In this document: positions 34,840 to 43,072 of the stretch, piece after piece
How positions within the stretch are numbered: the stretch's first letter is position 1
Layout: every line of letters starts with the position of its first letter
Assembly (NCBI GenBank): GCA_035388225.1
Contig: DAOOPM010000008.1
Span: 1 to 64,000 of the forward strand
Length of the DNA stretch: 64,000 nt
Direction: 5' to 3'
From: SB25 sp029560875
GTDB taxonomy: Bacteria; Bacteroidota; Bacteroidia; Bacteroidales; Tenuifilaceae
Program-made: the position numbers and the translations under genes
Notes under the pieces: generated by a model
The model's input: the letters and a program-made list of their open reading frames with translations, nothing else
Told to the model about the DNA's origin: nothing
The model's database searches: none

Positions 34840-35937
34840 TTACTCTGTTCTTACAACCGTTGTTTCGTTTGTGTTTAAGTTAATGAGTTTGTAATTTTTA
34901 TTGCCCATGCCAAGTTCGTATGCGTATTCAATTTGGCGTAATCCACTTGTTTTTACTGTCTCAATGAAAGGGTCTTTGCAACCATGCGCTTTGGCCACCA
35001 AATCGTGGCTGGCTTTTTCTATAGCAACAATATCGGTTGATGCCAGAATGCCAATGTTTGGCACAAATGGTTTTCCTGGGTTTCTGGAACAATCGCATGA
35101 AGTGGAGATGTCAACCAAAACATTGATGTAAACCATTTTCTCATGGCGATTAAGAATTGCCTTTGCATATTCAACCAGCCTTTCGCAGAAAACCGTTTGG
35201 ATATCCACTTTATCTTTTGGATACCGTAGTACATCATTAGGGCATACATCTATGCATTTCCCACAACCCGTACACTTTTCCACATCAATGCTAAACGGAT
35301 TAGTGGTAATGGCATTAGCAGGGCATTCCAAGGCACAACTATCGCAGTTAGTGCAACGGTTGTGCTCACAAACAGGGAAATTGTTTCTATGCATTGCCAA
35401 CTTACCTTTTGGGGTGGCGAAACCCATCGAGATATTTTTTATTGCACCACCAAACCCCGATGAGCCATGGCCTTTGAAGTGCGATATGATTAAGAACGAA
35501 TTGTAGTTGTCAAGATTTTTTCCAAAGTAAAACTTGTTATAATGCTGACAACCCTCAACGTTTTCAATTAAAATTTCGCCAGGAGCATCCAAAATGTCAA
35601 TTGGTGCATAAGTAAAACCGTGGCCTTTTGCTAGGGCAATATGGCTTTCGGTTTGCTGACGGGGGCTTTTGTAAAGAACATTTGTTTCAATAAATGTTCC
35701 ATTGCAATCAAGAACAATGTTTTTGTATAGTTCGGGCTTGACATAGTAAGTGTTCCCCTCCTCGCCAAAATGAACCTTAACGCCAACCTTACCTTCGAGT
35801 TCTTTTGAGATTTTATCGTAAACCGTCATGAAGCCTTCGGGTGTTATTTGGTCTGTAAAATAAACCTCCGATTCATTATTGTTGGAGCATCCGCAAAGTA
35901 TAAGGATTCCAAACAAGAAGAATAATATTTTTTTCAT
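34840..35937 (-). CDS. DUF362 protein with two [4Fe-4S] ferredoxin motifs and lipoprotein signal
   Basis: 365 residues. N-terminus MKKILFFLFGILILCGCSNN is a lipoprotein signal with cleavage before Cys17. The DUF362 domain surrounds a 2x[4Fe-4S] ferredoxin insert (~190-240): CEHNRCTNCDSCALECP and CTGCGKCIDVCP, each with the CxxCxxCxxxCP pattern. The later C in SCDCSRNPGKP may be extra. Such proteins are thought to be redox modules of unknown substrate. A Sec lipoprotein signal on an Fe-S protein is odd, because clusters are normally inserted in the cytoplasm (Tat route); there is no twin-arginine. Confidence 0.85.
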   Translation of the reverse strand: MKKILFFLFGILILCGCSNNNESEVYFTDQITPEGFMTVYDKISKELEGKVGVKVHFGEEGNTYYVKPELYKNIVLDCNGTFIETNVLYKSPRQQTESHIALAKGHGFTYAPIDILDAPGEILIENVEGCQHYNKFYFGKNLDNYNSFLIISHFKGHGSSGFGGAIKNISMGFATPKGKLAMHRNNFPVCEHNRCTNCDSCALECPANAITTNPFSIDVEKCTGCGKCIDVCPNDVLRYPKDKVDIQTVFCERLVEYAKAILNRHEKMVYINVLVDISTSCDCSRNPGKPFVPNIGILASTDIVAIEKASHDLVAKAHGCKDPFIETVKTSGLRQIEYAYELGMGNKNYKLINLNTNETTVVRTE

Positions 35938-36009
35938 TTTATGTTGTGTGTGGTTAATAAGTTCTAATGCAAAATTAATAAAAACAAAACTTCAAGAATT
36001 ATTTTTCTA

Positions 36010-36735
36010 TTAGTTCGGAGTTGTTTCTATCAACATACGTAAATTTTTATGCAACTCATTCACAGCTTTTTGATGAAATAGTGGGTATATCCATTTTTCT
36101 CTAAATTTTGATAGATTCCTATATCTAGTTTCCTGGCAGATTACAGTGTTCCCTTCGGTATTTTCAGCCAGTTTTATTTGCTGGGTTCCTTCTGTCATCC
36201 CATTGTTTAAGTAGCATAGTTGAATGGTCTTGTTTTCATCATCAATTTTTGTAACTTCAAGTGCAACAGCAATATTCTTAATACCACCTAGAAGTTTAAG
36301 GTTTAAGTAGATAATTTCGCCTTCCTCAATTCCTTGGTAATCATCGTCATTGTATAGGACTCTATCCGTTTTGCTGGAGTATAGGAGCCCAAATGTGACC
36401 ATTCTACCCCGATACTCGTCGCGTGGTTTAATACTTTTTAATTTGTACCAAACGTTTTGGATTTTCTCTCTAATAGTTTGTGAACTTCTATGGAAACTAA
36501 ACGTAAAAGAGTCCTGCTCGCTATAGCACGATGGTTTTAAATCGCTAAAGAATTCTATTCCGTCCAATTGTTGCTTTTTTAAAAGACTTCGCACTTTTTT
36601 CTGCGATATTCTGTTTAAATCTGTCGAATTAATTGGTAGTTGAGCAAAACAACGAGTGCTCCAACTCAAAATGCATAAAAGCGCAATAAGTTTATAGGTT
36701 AGCTTTATGGTGCTTTTGGATTCTGATATGCGCAA
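36010..36735 (-). CDS. Hypothetical secreted protein, 241 aa
   Basis: I do not recognise the family. A signal peptide is likely (a basic n-region to residue ~15, then LIALLCILSWSTRCFAQ, cleavage near residue 32). The mature part is mixed alpha/beta and ends with a helix that contains KWIYPLFHQKAVNELHKNLR. That ending, after a beta-rich segment (GKAVALEVTK-like strands), resembles the hydrophobic-ligand-binding SRPBCC fold, but this is a guess. It stands alone, with 72 bp to the DUF362 gene downstream. Confidence 0.6.
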   Translation of the reverse strand: MRISESKSTIKLTYKLIALLCILSWSTRCFAQLPINSTDLNRISQKKVRSLLKKQQLDGIEFFSDLKPSCYSEQDSFTFSFHRSSQTIREKIQNVWYKLKSIKPRDEYRGRMVTFGLLYSSKTDRVLYNDDDYQGIEEGEIIYLNLKLLGGIKNIAVALEVTKIDDENKTIQLCYLNNGMTEGTQQIKLAENTEGNTVICQETRYRNLSKFREKWIYPLFHQKAVNELHKNLRMLIETTPN

Positions 36736-36911
36736 TTTTTAAAGTGTTAATTTCGTTTTTTTGAATTCAAAATATTCAACTACAAGTTAATTAAAGAAAT
36801 GAGTTATTTTACGATGTTTTTTAATAAGATTTTTATTTTTATTGACAAAAACTTAATGCTTTGAATAACAGTAATATATTTTCTGTGTGAAAGATTGCAT
36901 ATAATTATTCA

Positions 36912-36968
36912 ATTAGTTTTTGTAACAAATCATACTTTCAAAAAACTAATAAGTAAAAACTAGTTTTT
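36912..36968. promoter_or_regulatory. Repeated AAAAACTA palindromes in ECF sigma gene leader
   Basis: Four copies of one 8-bp half-site: TAGTTTTT at 36914-36921, AAAAACTA at 36941-36948 and 36955-36962, TAGTTTTT at 36961-36968. The first two make an inverted repeat ATTAGTTTTT/AAAAACTAAT with a 19-nt loop; the last two make the perfect palindrome AAAAACTAGTTTTT that ends 2 bp before the sigma-factor ATG. The arrangement suggests an operator or RNA structure controlling this gene. Confidence 0.6.
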
Positions 36969-36970
36969 TT

Positions 36971-37486
36971 ATGATTAACAAAGAGGACCATTTTAAGCTG
37001 GTTGTTGAGCAAAATAAAGGGAGGATACTGCGTATATGCAAATCGTATGCTCCATCGGAAGAGGATTGTAAGGATATGTACCAGGAAGTGCTTATCAACA
37101 TTTGGAAAAGCCTCGAGAGTTTCAAAGGAAATTCTGAGATTGGCACGTGGATATACCGTATCGCTGTGAATACTTCGTTAACATTTGCGGGGAAACAGTA
37201 CAAGCGAATGAAACTGAATGTTGATATTGAAACTTCGAATCTAAAAAGTTTGCTAGATGATGAGCGAGATGAGGCACTTATCAAGGAGAATAGGTTTCAA
37301 GAATTACAGGTGCATCTGAACCAACTGTCCGTAATTGATAAGGCACTAATGGGCTTAGTGCTCGAAGGGCTTTCAACAAAGGAAATCGCCGATGTAATTG
37401 GTATAACCGAGCCCAATGTTAGGGTAAAAATCCATAGAGTAAAGGAAGATTTAAGAATTAGCATGAAAGGAGGTGGTTATGAGTAA
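36971..37486 (+). CDS. ECF-family RNA polymerase sigma factor
   Basis: 171 residues. Region 2 (~5-75) contains DCKDMYQEVLINIWKSLESFKG and GTWIYRIAVNTSL; region 4 (~110-160) contains LSTKEIADVIGITEPNVRVKIHR, a normal DNA-binding helix-turn-helix. No region 3. It should direct RNA polymerase to a small regulon, probably including its own promoter. It overlaps by 8 bp the downstream membrane protein gene (37479), whose start is set inside a strong AAAGGAGGTG sequence. Confidence 0.95.
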   Translation: MINKEDHFKLVVEQNKGRILRICKSYAPSEEDCKDMYQEVLINIWKSLESFKGNSEIGTWIYRIAVNTSLTFAGKQYKRMKLNVDIETSNLKSLLDDERDEALIKENRFQELQVHLNQLSVIDKALMGLVLEGLSTKEIADVIGITEPNVRVKIHRVKEDLRISMKGGGYE

Positions 37487-38051
37487 TCTAGATGACAGTA
37501 ACAAGGATGTGGTTGAACAAAATAGAAGCACTATTAATATGGATAGCCTTATAGTAAAATTAAAAAATGAAGATTCGAAGAACCTTAAGGTAATGGGCAG
37601 TTTTAGGTGGATATACTTGGCAATGGCTATTGGGTATGTTTTAATGGTGTTTTTTTCCAATCAAGATATCAATCGGAAAATTGCAGGAGTTTGTTATGTG
37701 GTTGCTTTTGCCTTGTTTGCCTTGGTATTTAGAAAATTGCATCGGGAGTTCAGCGATGTGGATTATTCTGTGCCCTTAACGGTGTTGTTGCAAAAGGCTG
37801 TGGAGCGTTATCGGCTGAATCTAAAGCGAGTCTTATTGGTTTTGCCTTCAGTCTTGCTGATTGACTTAGGCAATGTATTGTCAGAGTCGTTCGGTGTCGA
37901 TTCAAGTTCGTGGCGACAAGTGATCATTTATCAGGTTGTATTTTTTTCAGTTATGTTTACTAGTGGTTATGCCGGATATTTGGTGTGGCGCATGCGCCAA
38001 AAACCGCTACACGATTCGGCAAAACAAATGCTTGAGGAGTTGGAGAGTTAA
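37479..38051 (+). CDS. Four-helix membrane protein, probable partner or anti-sigma of the ECF factor
   Basis: 190 residues from ATG 37479 (an in-frame GTG at 37473 is also possible but is inside the Shine-Dalgarno). A soluble N-terminus of ~40 residues (MSNLDDSNKDVVEQNRSTIN) precedes four hydrophobic helices (~43-60, 67-86, ~115-135, ~150-170) and a short cytoplasmic tail. The N-terminus may bind the sigma factor, as in membrane anti-sigmas, but no zinc (HxxxCxxC) anti-sigma motif is present. SD AAGGAGGTG at 5-bp spacing and overlap of the sigma gene indicate translational coupling. Family unknown to me. Confidence 0.8.
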   Translation: MSNLDDSNKDVVEQNRSTINMDSLIVKLKNEDSKNLKVMGSFRWIYLAMAIGYVLMVFFSNQDINRKIAGVCYVVAFALFALVFRKLHREFSDVDYSVPLTVLLQKAVERYRLNLKRVLLVLPSVLLIDLGNVLSESFGVDSSSWRQVIIYQVVFFSVMFTSGYAGYLVWRMRQKPLHDSAKQMLEELES

Positions 38052-38088
38052 GTGATTAAGCCAACTTTTGCCGGCTTAATCACTTAAC
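38047..38088. terminator. Hairpin spanning the 3' ends of two convergent genes
   Basis: GTTAAGTGATTAAGCC (38047-38062) and GGCTTAATCACTTAAC (38073-38088) are perfectly complementary (16 bp, 10-nt loop). The left arm contains the stop of the membrane protein gene (38049-38051), the right arm contains the stop and last codons of ruvC (38080 on). A bidirectional terminator or mRNA 3' protection element, without a T run. Confidence 0.75.
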
Positions 38089-38661
38089 CCTGTTCGGGTT
38101 CTGTTTAATAAACGCTTCCCAACTCGATGCTTTTCCAGCACCACCCAAAGCACTACTTTGCTGGTAAAAATGGCATACGGCAGCAGCAAGCCCATCGGTC
38201 GCATCAAAGTAGTCCTGGGAAAACTCTTTCTCCTTCAGAATGGTTTTAAGCATTTCGGCTACCTGCTCCTTTGATGCGCTGCCCGACCCTGTTATGGATT
38301 GCTTTATTTTACGAGGTGCGTATTCAAAAATTGGTATTGAGCGCGATAGCACTGCAGCCATTGCAACGCCCTGAGCCCTTCCCAACTTTAGCATACTCTG
38401 AACATTCTTACCAAAGAAAGGTGCTTCTATGGCAACTTCATCGGGTAAGTACTTATCAACCAGCATCTGGACCCGTTCGTAAATGGTTTTTAGTTTAAGG
38501 TAATGGTCGCCGTATTTTCCAAGTTCAATAACACCAAGCACAATCAACCGCATATTATTTTTACCACTCCCGGCAATAATCCCGTATCCTAGAATATTTG
38601 TTCCGGGGTCAATTCCAAGGATTATTTTCTCTTTATTTTCGGATAGTTTGCCTGTAGTCAT
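38080..38661 (-). CDS. ruvC: Crossover junction endodeoxyribonuclease RuvC
   Basis: Resolves Holliday junctions with RuvAB. 193 residues. Catalytic acidic residues are seen in GIDPGTNILGYG (Asp), EAPFFGKN (Glu) and FDATDGLAAAVCH (Asp/Asp pair); QGVAMAA is also typical. The start ATG at 38661 gives ~10 extra residues before the first motif. It is 18 bp after the S41 protease gene; ruvA and ruvB are not present. Confidence 0.95.
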   Translation of the reverse strand: MTTGKLSENKEKIILGIDPGTNILGYGIIAGSGKNNMRLIVLGVIELGKYGDHYLKLKTIYERVQMLVDKYLPDEVAIEAPFFGKNVQSMLKLGRAQGVAMAAVLSRSIPIFEYAPRKIKQSITGSGSASKEQVAEMLKTILKEKEFSQDYFDATDGLAAAVCHFYQQSSALGGAGKASSWEAFIKQNPNRVK

Positions 38662-38679
38662 TTTTTTTGTTGAACTTTA

Positions 38680-39942
38680 TTACCATGCACCAATTTCTGC
38701 ATTTAACCCTTTACCTACAGTAGGTTTGAAATCTTTAACAACTAAAGATTTTGATGATTTTGGTAATGTAACGCCAATATTTAGCAAGGCTGCATTTAAA
38801 CTGGCCTCATTCACGTCGCCAAAGGGCAGCGTAATGTCATCAGCAGCATTAATATTTACGGGAATTCCATCGTAATAATCGCCTTCGTTGTTGGCATTTC
38901 GCATTGTGAAGCAAATCGGTACAAAAGCCCAGTCAATGCTGGGGTCGTTGAATGTGAATGTGTACATTCCTACAGGTTTTCCGTGAGTTTTCTCACCAAC
39001 CAGAGTTACATCTAGGAATGGTTTTAGTCCATTTATCAAGAGTTCACTGGCCGATGCTGAACCTTGAGTTGTTATAAAAGTAACCTTGTTTAACTGCAAA
39101 GAGTTATTTTCAGTATTAAACGTGATATAGCTGTTTTCTCTGCTAAGTTTATCGTTATGGTATGATTTTGTATAAATATTGCCAAATGCAACGCTTCCTC
39201 CAATTAGATTCGCAAGGTACGCAGATGTGCTAACTTGTCCACCTCCGTTGTAACGTAAATCAACAATAAGTTCAGAAACTCCTTTTGATTTAAAATCTGC
39301 AAAAACAGAGGTTAATTCATCTTTTGTAGTTGAAATAAAACTTTCTAAGACAAAATACCCAATTTTTTTAGCGTCAAAAGTGTATACCGTATCCATCAAT
39401 ACTGTGTTCATTGATATTGCGGCTTTAGTGAAAGTGTATTCATGTGTGGTTCCTGCTGGCGATTTAAAAACAAAGGTTTTGCTCACACCTGCCTCACTTG
39501 GGCCTATTAGCGATGAGTAATTCTCTGGGGTTGGAGTTTGTCCATCAATACTGATTATTTGCCATCCTCTATTTATGCCTTGGGCATAAAGGGGAGAGTT
39601 ATTAAAAACAAATGAAAGGAATAGTTCCCCATAGATATTGAACCCAGAACCAAACCCAAAACCAACGTATGCACCTTGATTGTAGTAGGCTTCTAACTCG
39701 GTTCGGGTTGTGACATAGCTCCACTTGTCGGGTGGATTTACTCGGAGTGCATCCATTAACTCTACTGGCGACGAAAAATCATCGGGATTAACAGCGGGCA
39801 TTTGATTGTACCATAGGTAGTACTCTTTCATTATGCTATAAAGTTCCTTGTTAACATTAACTTCATAATCTTCTTCTTTCTCGCACGATAACAGTGCAAG
39901 AACAATTATAGGGGTCAGAAATAGAAATTTAAATTTGTTCAT
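38680..39942 (-). CDS. S41 family (C-terminal processing) peptidase, lipoprotein
   Basis: 420 residues. Lipoprotein signal with Cys near 20 (FLTPIIVLALLSCEKEE). An S41 N-terminal helical domain (~25-80) precedes a PDZ domain (~110-170; INRGWQIISIDG) and the protease core (~190-400). The catalytic Ser is in GSASASELLI and the Lys is in EKTHGKPVG, as in CtpA-like enzymes. It is predicted at the outer or inner membrane face of the periplasm. It ends 18 bp before ruvC; EamA precedes it by 9 bp. The reason for its link to the SUF genes is unknown. Confidence 0.9.
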   Translation of the reverse strand: MNKFKFLFLTPIIVLALLSCEKEEDYEVNVNKELYSIMKEYYLWYNQMPAVNPDDFSSPVELMDALRVNPPDKWSYVTTRTELEAYYNQGAYVGFGFGSGFNIYGELFLSFVFNNSPLYAQGINRGWQIISIDGQTPTPENYSSLIGPSEAGVSKTFVFKSPAGTTHEYTFTKAAISMNTVLMDTVYTFDAKKIGYFVLESFISTTKDELTSVFADFKSKGVSELIVDLRYNGGGQVSTSAYLANLIGGSVAFGNIYTKSYHNDKLSRENSYITFNTENNSLQLNKVTFITTQGSASASELLINGLKPFLDVTLVGEKTHGKPVGMYTFTFNDPSIDWAFVPICFTMRNANNEGDYYDGIPVNINAADDITLPFGDVNEASLNAALLNIGVTLPKSSKSLVVKDFKPTVGKGLNAEIGAW

Positions 39943-39951
39943 ACCTAAGTA

Positions 39952-40845
39952 TTATATTCTTTTATTTTTACCAATATATTGCTGAAATAAAATAGCCCCA
40001 ATTATAATAAATAAACCAACCAGAGTAGTCCAAATTACCTTTTCTTTTAAAATCAAACTTACAAACATTAGAGCAACAAAAGGTACTAGATACGAGAAGT
40101 TTCCCAACTTAGCTGTGTTAGTAGCATATTTCATCGCTTTTAACCAAAGCACAAAAGTTATACCCATTTCAAATGCTCCAATATAAATTGATGCCAATAA
40201 TCCATTCAAAGGAAGCGAATTAAAGCCATCGAACATAAGCATTGGGGCTAAGCAAAATACAGTGGCAAAGCCAAAGCTTAGGAATAGTTTAACAACCTCG
40301 TCTCTATCCTTGTCTCTTACATTGATTATCCAGAACGATGCCCATACTATTGAACTGATTAAAGCAAGTGTTACGCCAAGCGGATTGCTTGCTGAGAAAA
40401 CATTAATACTACCTTGCGATGAAATAAAAACAACTCCGATAAAACTTAAAAAAAGCGCAGCAAAGTCGTACCAATGGAGCTTTTGCTTAAGGAAAACAGC
40501 TGCAAGCAGCACAAGTATTATTGGCCAAACATAGTTTAAGGGTTGTGCAACCTGTGCAGGCAACAAGCTGTAAGCCTTAAAAAGTACAAAGTAATAAAGA
40601 AATGGGTTTAGAAATCCTTCTAGTATCGAATTTCCTAGTTGCTTCCTGTTAGTTGATAGTAACTCTTTACCCTTATTTTGAAATAGTAGTATTGAAAAAA
40701 GAATAACCGTTGCCGACAGCGATGACCAAAACAGAAGTTGTACGTAATTGAACGATTTCAAGCCTAGTTTGAATGCAGTAGCCGATGTCCCCCAAAAAAG
40801 GATTACGAGCGAAGCATATAGGTATGATTTCTTTTGACTTTCCAA
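39952..40845 (-). CDS. EamA/DMT superfamily transporter
   Basis: 297 residues with ten hydrophobic helices, i.e. two EamA repeats (~5-140 and ~150-290). Motifs: VILFWGTSATAFKLGL and QPLNYVWPIILVLLAAVFL, typical of the drug/metabolite transporter branch. Substrate unknown. It follows the MIP18-family gene by 65 bp and precedes the S41 protease by 9 bp. Confidence 0.9.
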   Translation of the reverse strand: MESQKKSYLYASLVILFWGTSATAFKLGLKSFNYVQLLFWSSLSATVILFSILLFQNKGKELLSTNRKQLGNSILEGFLNPFLYYFVLFKAYSLLPAQVAQPLNYVWPIILVLLAAVFLKQKLHWYDFAALFLSFIGVVFISSQGSINVFSASNPLGVTLALISSIVWASFWIINVRDKDRDEVVKLFLSFGFATVFCLAPMLMFDGFNSLPLNGLLASIYIGAFEMGITFVLWLKAMKYATNTAKLGNFSYLVPFVALMFVSLILKEKVIWTTLVGLFIIIGAILFQQYIGKNKRI

Positions 40846-40910
40846 TTGTTCTGTATTTTATGCGTGCAAGATATAAAGAAAAAGGTGGTTTTGCTACCAC
40901 CTTAATACCT

Positions 40911-41231
40911 TTATAAGAAACCTAACTCCAACATAGCCTCATCGCTCATACGGCTTTTATCCCAAGGTGGGTCGAATGTTAGTTTGATAACTGCGCCAGT
41001 TACGCCCTCAATTTTGGAGACCTTTTCCTCTACCTCTTCAATGAGTTGGTCGGCCATTGGACAGTTGGGGGCAGTTAGCGTTAGCGTGATTGTTACCTTT
41101 CGGTTCTCATCTACGTCAATGTCGTAAATTAACCCCAAATCGTAAATGTTAACGGGGATTTCGGGGTCGTGTATGTTTTTTAGTGTCTTAACAATGTCGG
41201 TTTGAATTGCTAATTCGTCGCGTAGTTCCAT
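40911..41231 (-). CDS. MIP18/DUF59 family Fe-S assembly factor (SufT-like)
   Basis: 106 residues. The core IHDPEIPVNIYDLGLIYDI, ITLTLTAPNCPMADQLIEEVE and VKLTFDPPWDKSRMSDEAMLELGF-like sequences are family-defining, with the conserved Cys in APNCPM. SufT, PaaD and the eukaryotic MIP18 share this domain and act in late Fe-S cluster delivery. It lies downstream of sufE and is cotranscribed, so a role in cluster maturation is well supported. Confidence 0.93.
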   Translation of the reverse strand: MELRDELAIQTDIVKTLKNIHDPEIPVNIYDLGLIYDIDVDENRKVTITLTLTAPNCPMADQLIEEVEEKVSKIEGVTGAVIKLTFDPPWDKSRMSDEAMLELGFL

Positions 41232-41273
41232 ATTGATGTGTTTTTCAGAAAAACAATCGAATTTAATTTAAGT

Positions 41274-41702
41274 TTAGGCATTGTTGCCTTTGGCTTGAAA
41301 AGCCAATGCATACATCCTCATTTGTTTAACCATCGCAACCAATCCATTGCTTCGGGTAGGCGATAGGTTTTCCTTCAACCCAATTTTATCGATAAAGTAC
41401 AGGTCGGCATCGAGTATTTCCTGTGGAGTTCTATTTGTGAGAACCTTGATGAGCAGCGAAACAATACCTTTGGTGATTATGGCATCGCTATCGGCGGTAA
41501 ATTGGACTTTGCCATCAACCAAGTCAGCATCTAGCCAAACTTTACTCTGGCAACCCTTGATAAGGTACTGGTCGGTGCGTTTCTTTTCATCAATTGGTGG
41601 TAAATCCTTTCCCAACTCAATTAACTGCTGGTAGCGGTCCATCCAATCGTCGAATAAACTAAAATCATCTATAATGCTATCCTGAACTTCGTTAAGTGTC
41701 AT
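41274..41702 (-). CDS. sufE: SufE-like sulfur acceptor
   Basis: 142 residues. Accepts persulfide sulfur from SufS on Cys (LIKGCQSKVWL, ~residue 51) and passes it to SufB. The helix pair and motif ...RTPQEILDADLYFIDKIGLKENLSPTRSNGL are typical. It follows sufS by 66 bp and precedes the MIP18-family gene. Confidence 0.95.
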   Translation of the reverse strand: MTLNEVQDSIIDDFSLFDDWMDRYQQLIELGKDLPPIDEKKRTDQYLIKGCQSKVWLDADLVDGKVQFTADSDAIITKGIVSLLIKVLTNRTPQEILDADLYFIDKIGLKENLSPTRSNGLVAMVKQMRMYALAFQAKGNNA

Positions 41703-41768
41703 ATCCTTTTTTTCTACAAAGATAGTAATTTGCTTATTAGGCTTTAGTTGAATCCTACTAACGAATAA

Positions 41769-42998
41769 TTACCCAAACATCTCCTTAACCTTGGTAACAC
41801 CCTCAACCAGTCTATCAACCTCCTCATAAGTGTTGTAGAATGCCAACGATGCTCGAACTGTTCCGTCGATTTTAAAATGGTCTATAACAGGTTGAGTGCA
41901 ATGGTTGCCCGTGCGAACCGCTATTCCCATTTTATCGAGTATCATTCCAGTATCGTAGGGGTGAATATCCTTTAAAATAAATGAGATTATGGAGGCCTTA
42001 TCAGTTGCAGTACCAATAATTCTTAAGCCATCAATCTCAAGAAGTTTCTTTGTTGCATAGTTCAACAGCTCTGTTTCGTAAGCAGTAGCCTGCTCAATTC
42101 CAACAGATTTGTAGTAGTTAATTGCGGCTGCAAGTCCAGCAGCGCCAATGTAGTTGGCTGTTCCAGCCTCGAACTTGAATGGCAACTCGTTGAACGTGGT
42201 TTTAGCGAACGATACAGTTGCAATCATATCGCCACCGCCCTGCCATGGAACCATTTGGCTTAGCCATTTCTCCTTACCGTAAAGCACACCAATTCCTGTT
42301 GGACCATAAATTTTATGACCAGAGAATGCATAGAAATCGGCATCTAGGTCTTGCACATCAATTATTCCGTGCTTTACGCCTTGTGCTCCATCAATAAGGA
42401 CTGGAACATTATGCCTGTGGGCAATTTCGATTATCTGCTTTATTGGGTTAACTGTACCCAGTGTATTTGAAACGTGTGTTACTGAAAGTATTCTGGTTTT
42501 AGGAGTGATGAGCAACTCAAGCATATCAATTTTAAGTTCACCATTCTCATCGAAAGGGAGAACCTTAAGGTTTGCCCCTTTGCGCTCGCAGAGCAGTTGC
42601 CAAGGAACAATGTTTGAGTGATGCTCCATTTCGGTAACAATTACCTCATCGCCCGATTTTACGAATACCTCGCCAAAGGAGAAGGCCACCAAGTTGATAG
42701 ATGCCGTTGTTCCTGAAGTGAAAATTATCTCCGATGATTTCTCTGCGTTGAGGAATTCTCTAATCACCTCACGTGCTTTTTCGTACTCCTCGGTCGATTC
42801 TGCGCTTAACTTATGAACTCCACGATGAATGTTTGCATTGATTGAGTTGTAGAATTTTTCAATGGTATTGAGCACAACCTTTGGCTTTTGGGTTGTTGCA
42901 CCGTTATCGAAATACACCAAAGGCTTGCCATACACTTCGCGCGATAGAATTGGGAAATCCTTACGAATATCGGCTAATCTTGTAATAAAATCGGACAT
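41769..42998 (-). CDS. sufS: SufS cysteine desulfurase
   Basis: PLP enzyme releasing sulfur from cysteine for Fe-S clusters. 409 residues. PLP-Lys in SGHKIYGPTGIGVLYG; substrate Cys in the RTGNHCTQPV loop (~residue 363); motif YFDNGATTQKP at the N-terminus. Type II desulfurase that works with SufE. Follows sufD after 74 bp that hold a long hairpin. Confidence 0.97.
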   Translation of the reverse strand: MSDFITRLADIRKDFPILSREVYGKPLVYFDNGATTQKPKVVLNTIEKFYNSINANIHRGVHKLSAESTEEYEKAREVIREFLNAEKSSEIIFTSGTTASINLVAFSFGEVFVKSGDEVIVTEMEHHSNIVPWQLLCERKGANLKVLPFDENGELKIDMLELLITPKTRILSVTHVSNTLGTVNPIKQIIEIAHRHNVPVLIDGAQGVKHGIIDVQDLDADFYAFSGHKIYGPTGIGVLYGKEKWLSQMVPWQGGGDMIATVSFAKTTFNELPFKFEAGTANYIGAAGLAAAINYYKSVGIEQATAYETELLNYATKKLLEIDGLRIIGTATDKASIISFILKDIHPYDTGMILDKMGIAVRTGNHCTQPVIDHFKIDGTVRASLAFYNTYEEVDRLVEGVTKVKEMFG

Positions 42999-43012
42999 AT
43001 TCTATTGTCTTT

Positions 43013-43057
43013 CTTTGCGTCTTAGTGCCTTTGCGTTTAAAACGCTAAGACGCAAAG
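43013..43057. repeat. Intergenic hairpin CTTTGCGTCTTAG, GTTTAAAAC core
   Basis: 13-bp perfect stem CTTTGCGTCTTAG (43013-43025)/CTAAGACGCAAAG (43045-43057), with an inner palindrome GCGTTTAAAACGC. Words like TTTGCGTCTTAG recur in the intergenic repeats of this and other bacteria. It sits between sufD and sufS, inside the operon. Confidence 0.8.
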
Positions 43058-43072
43058 GTTAATAATAACCAT

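Noticed and set aside
36736..36970. AT-rich 235-bp stretch as a replication origin
   Set aside because: No DnaA-box cluster or dnaA/dnaN neighbour; better explained as the leader of the ECF sigma gene.
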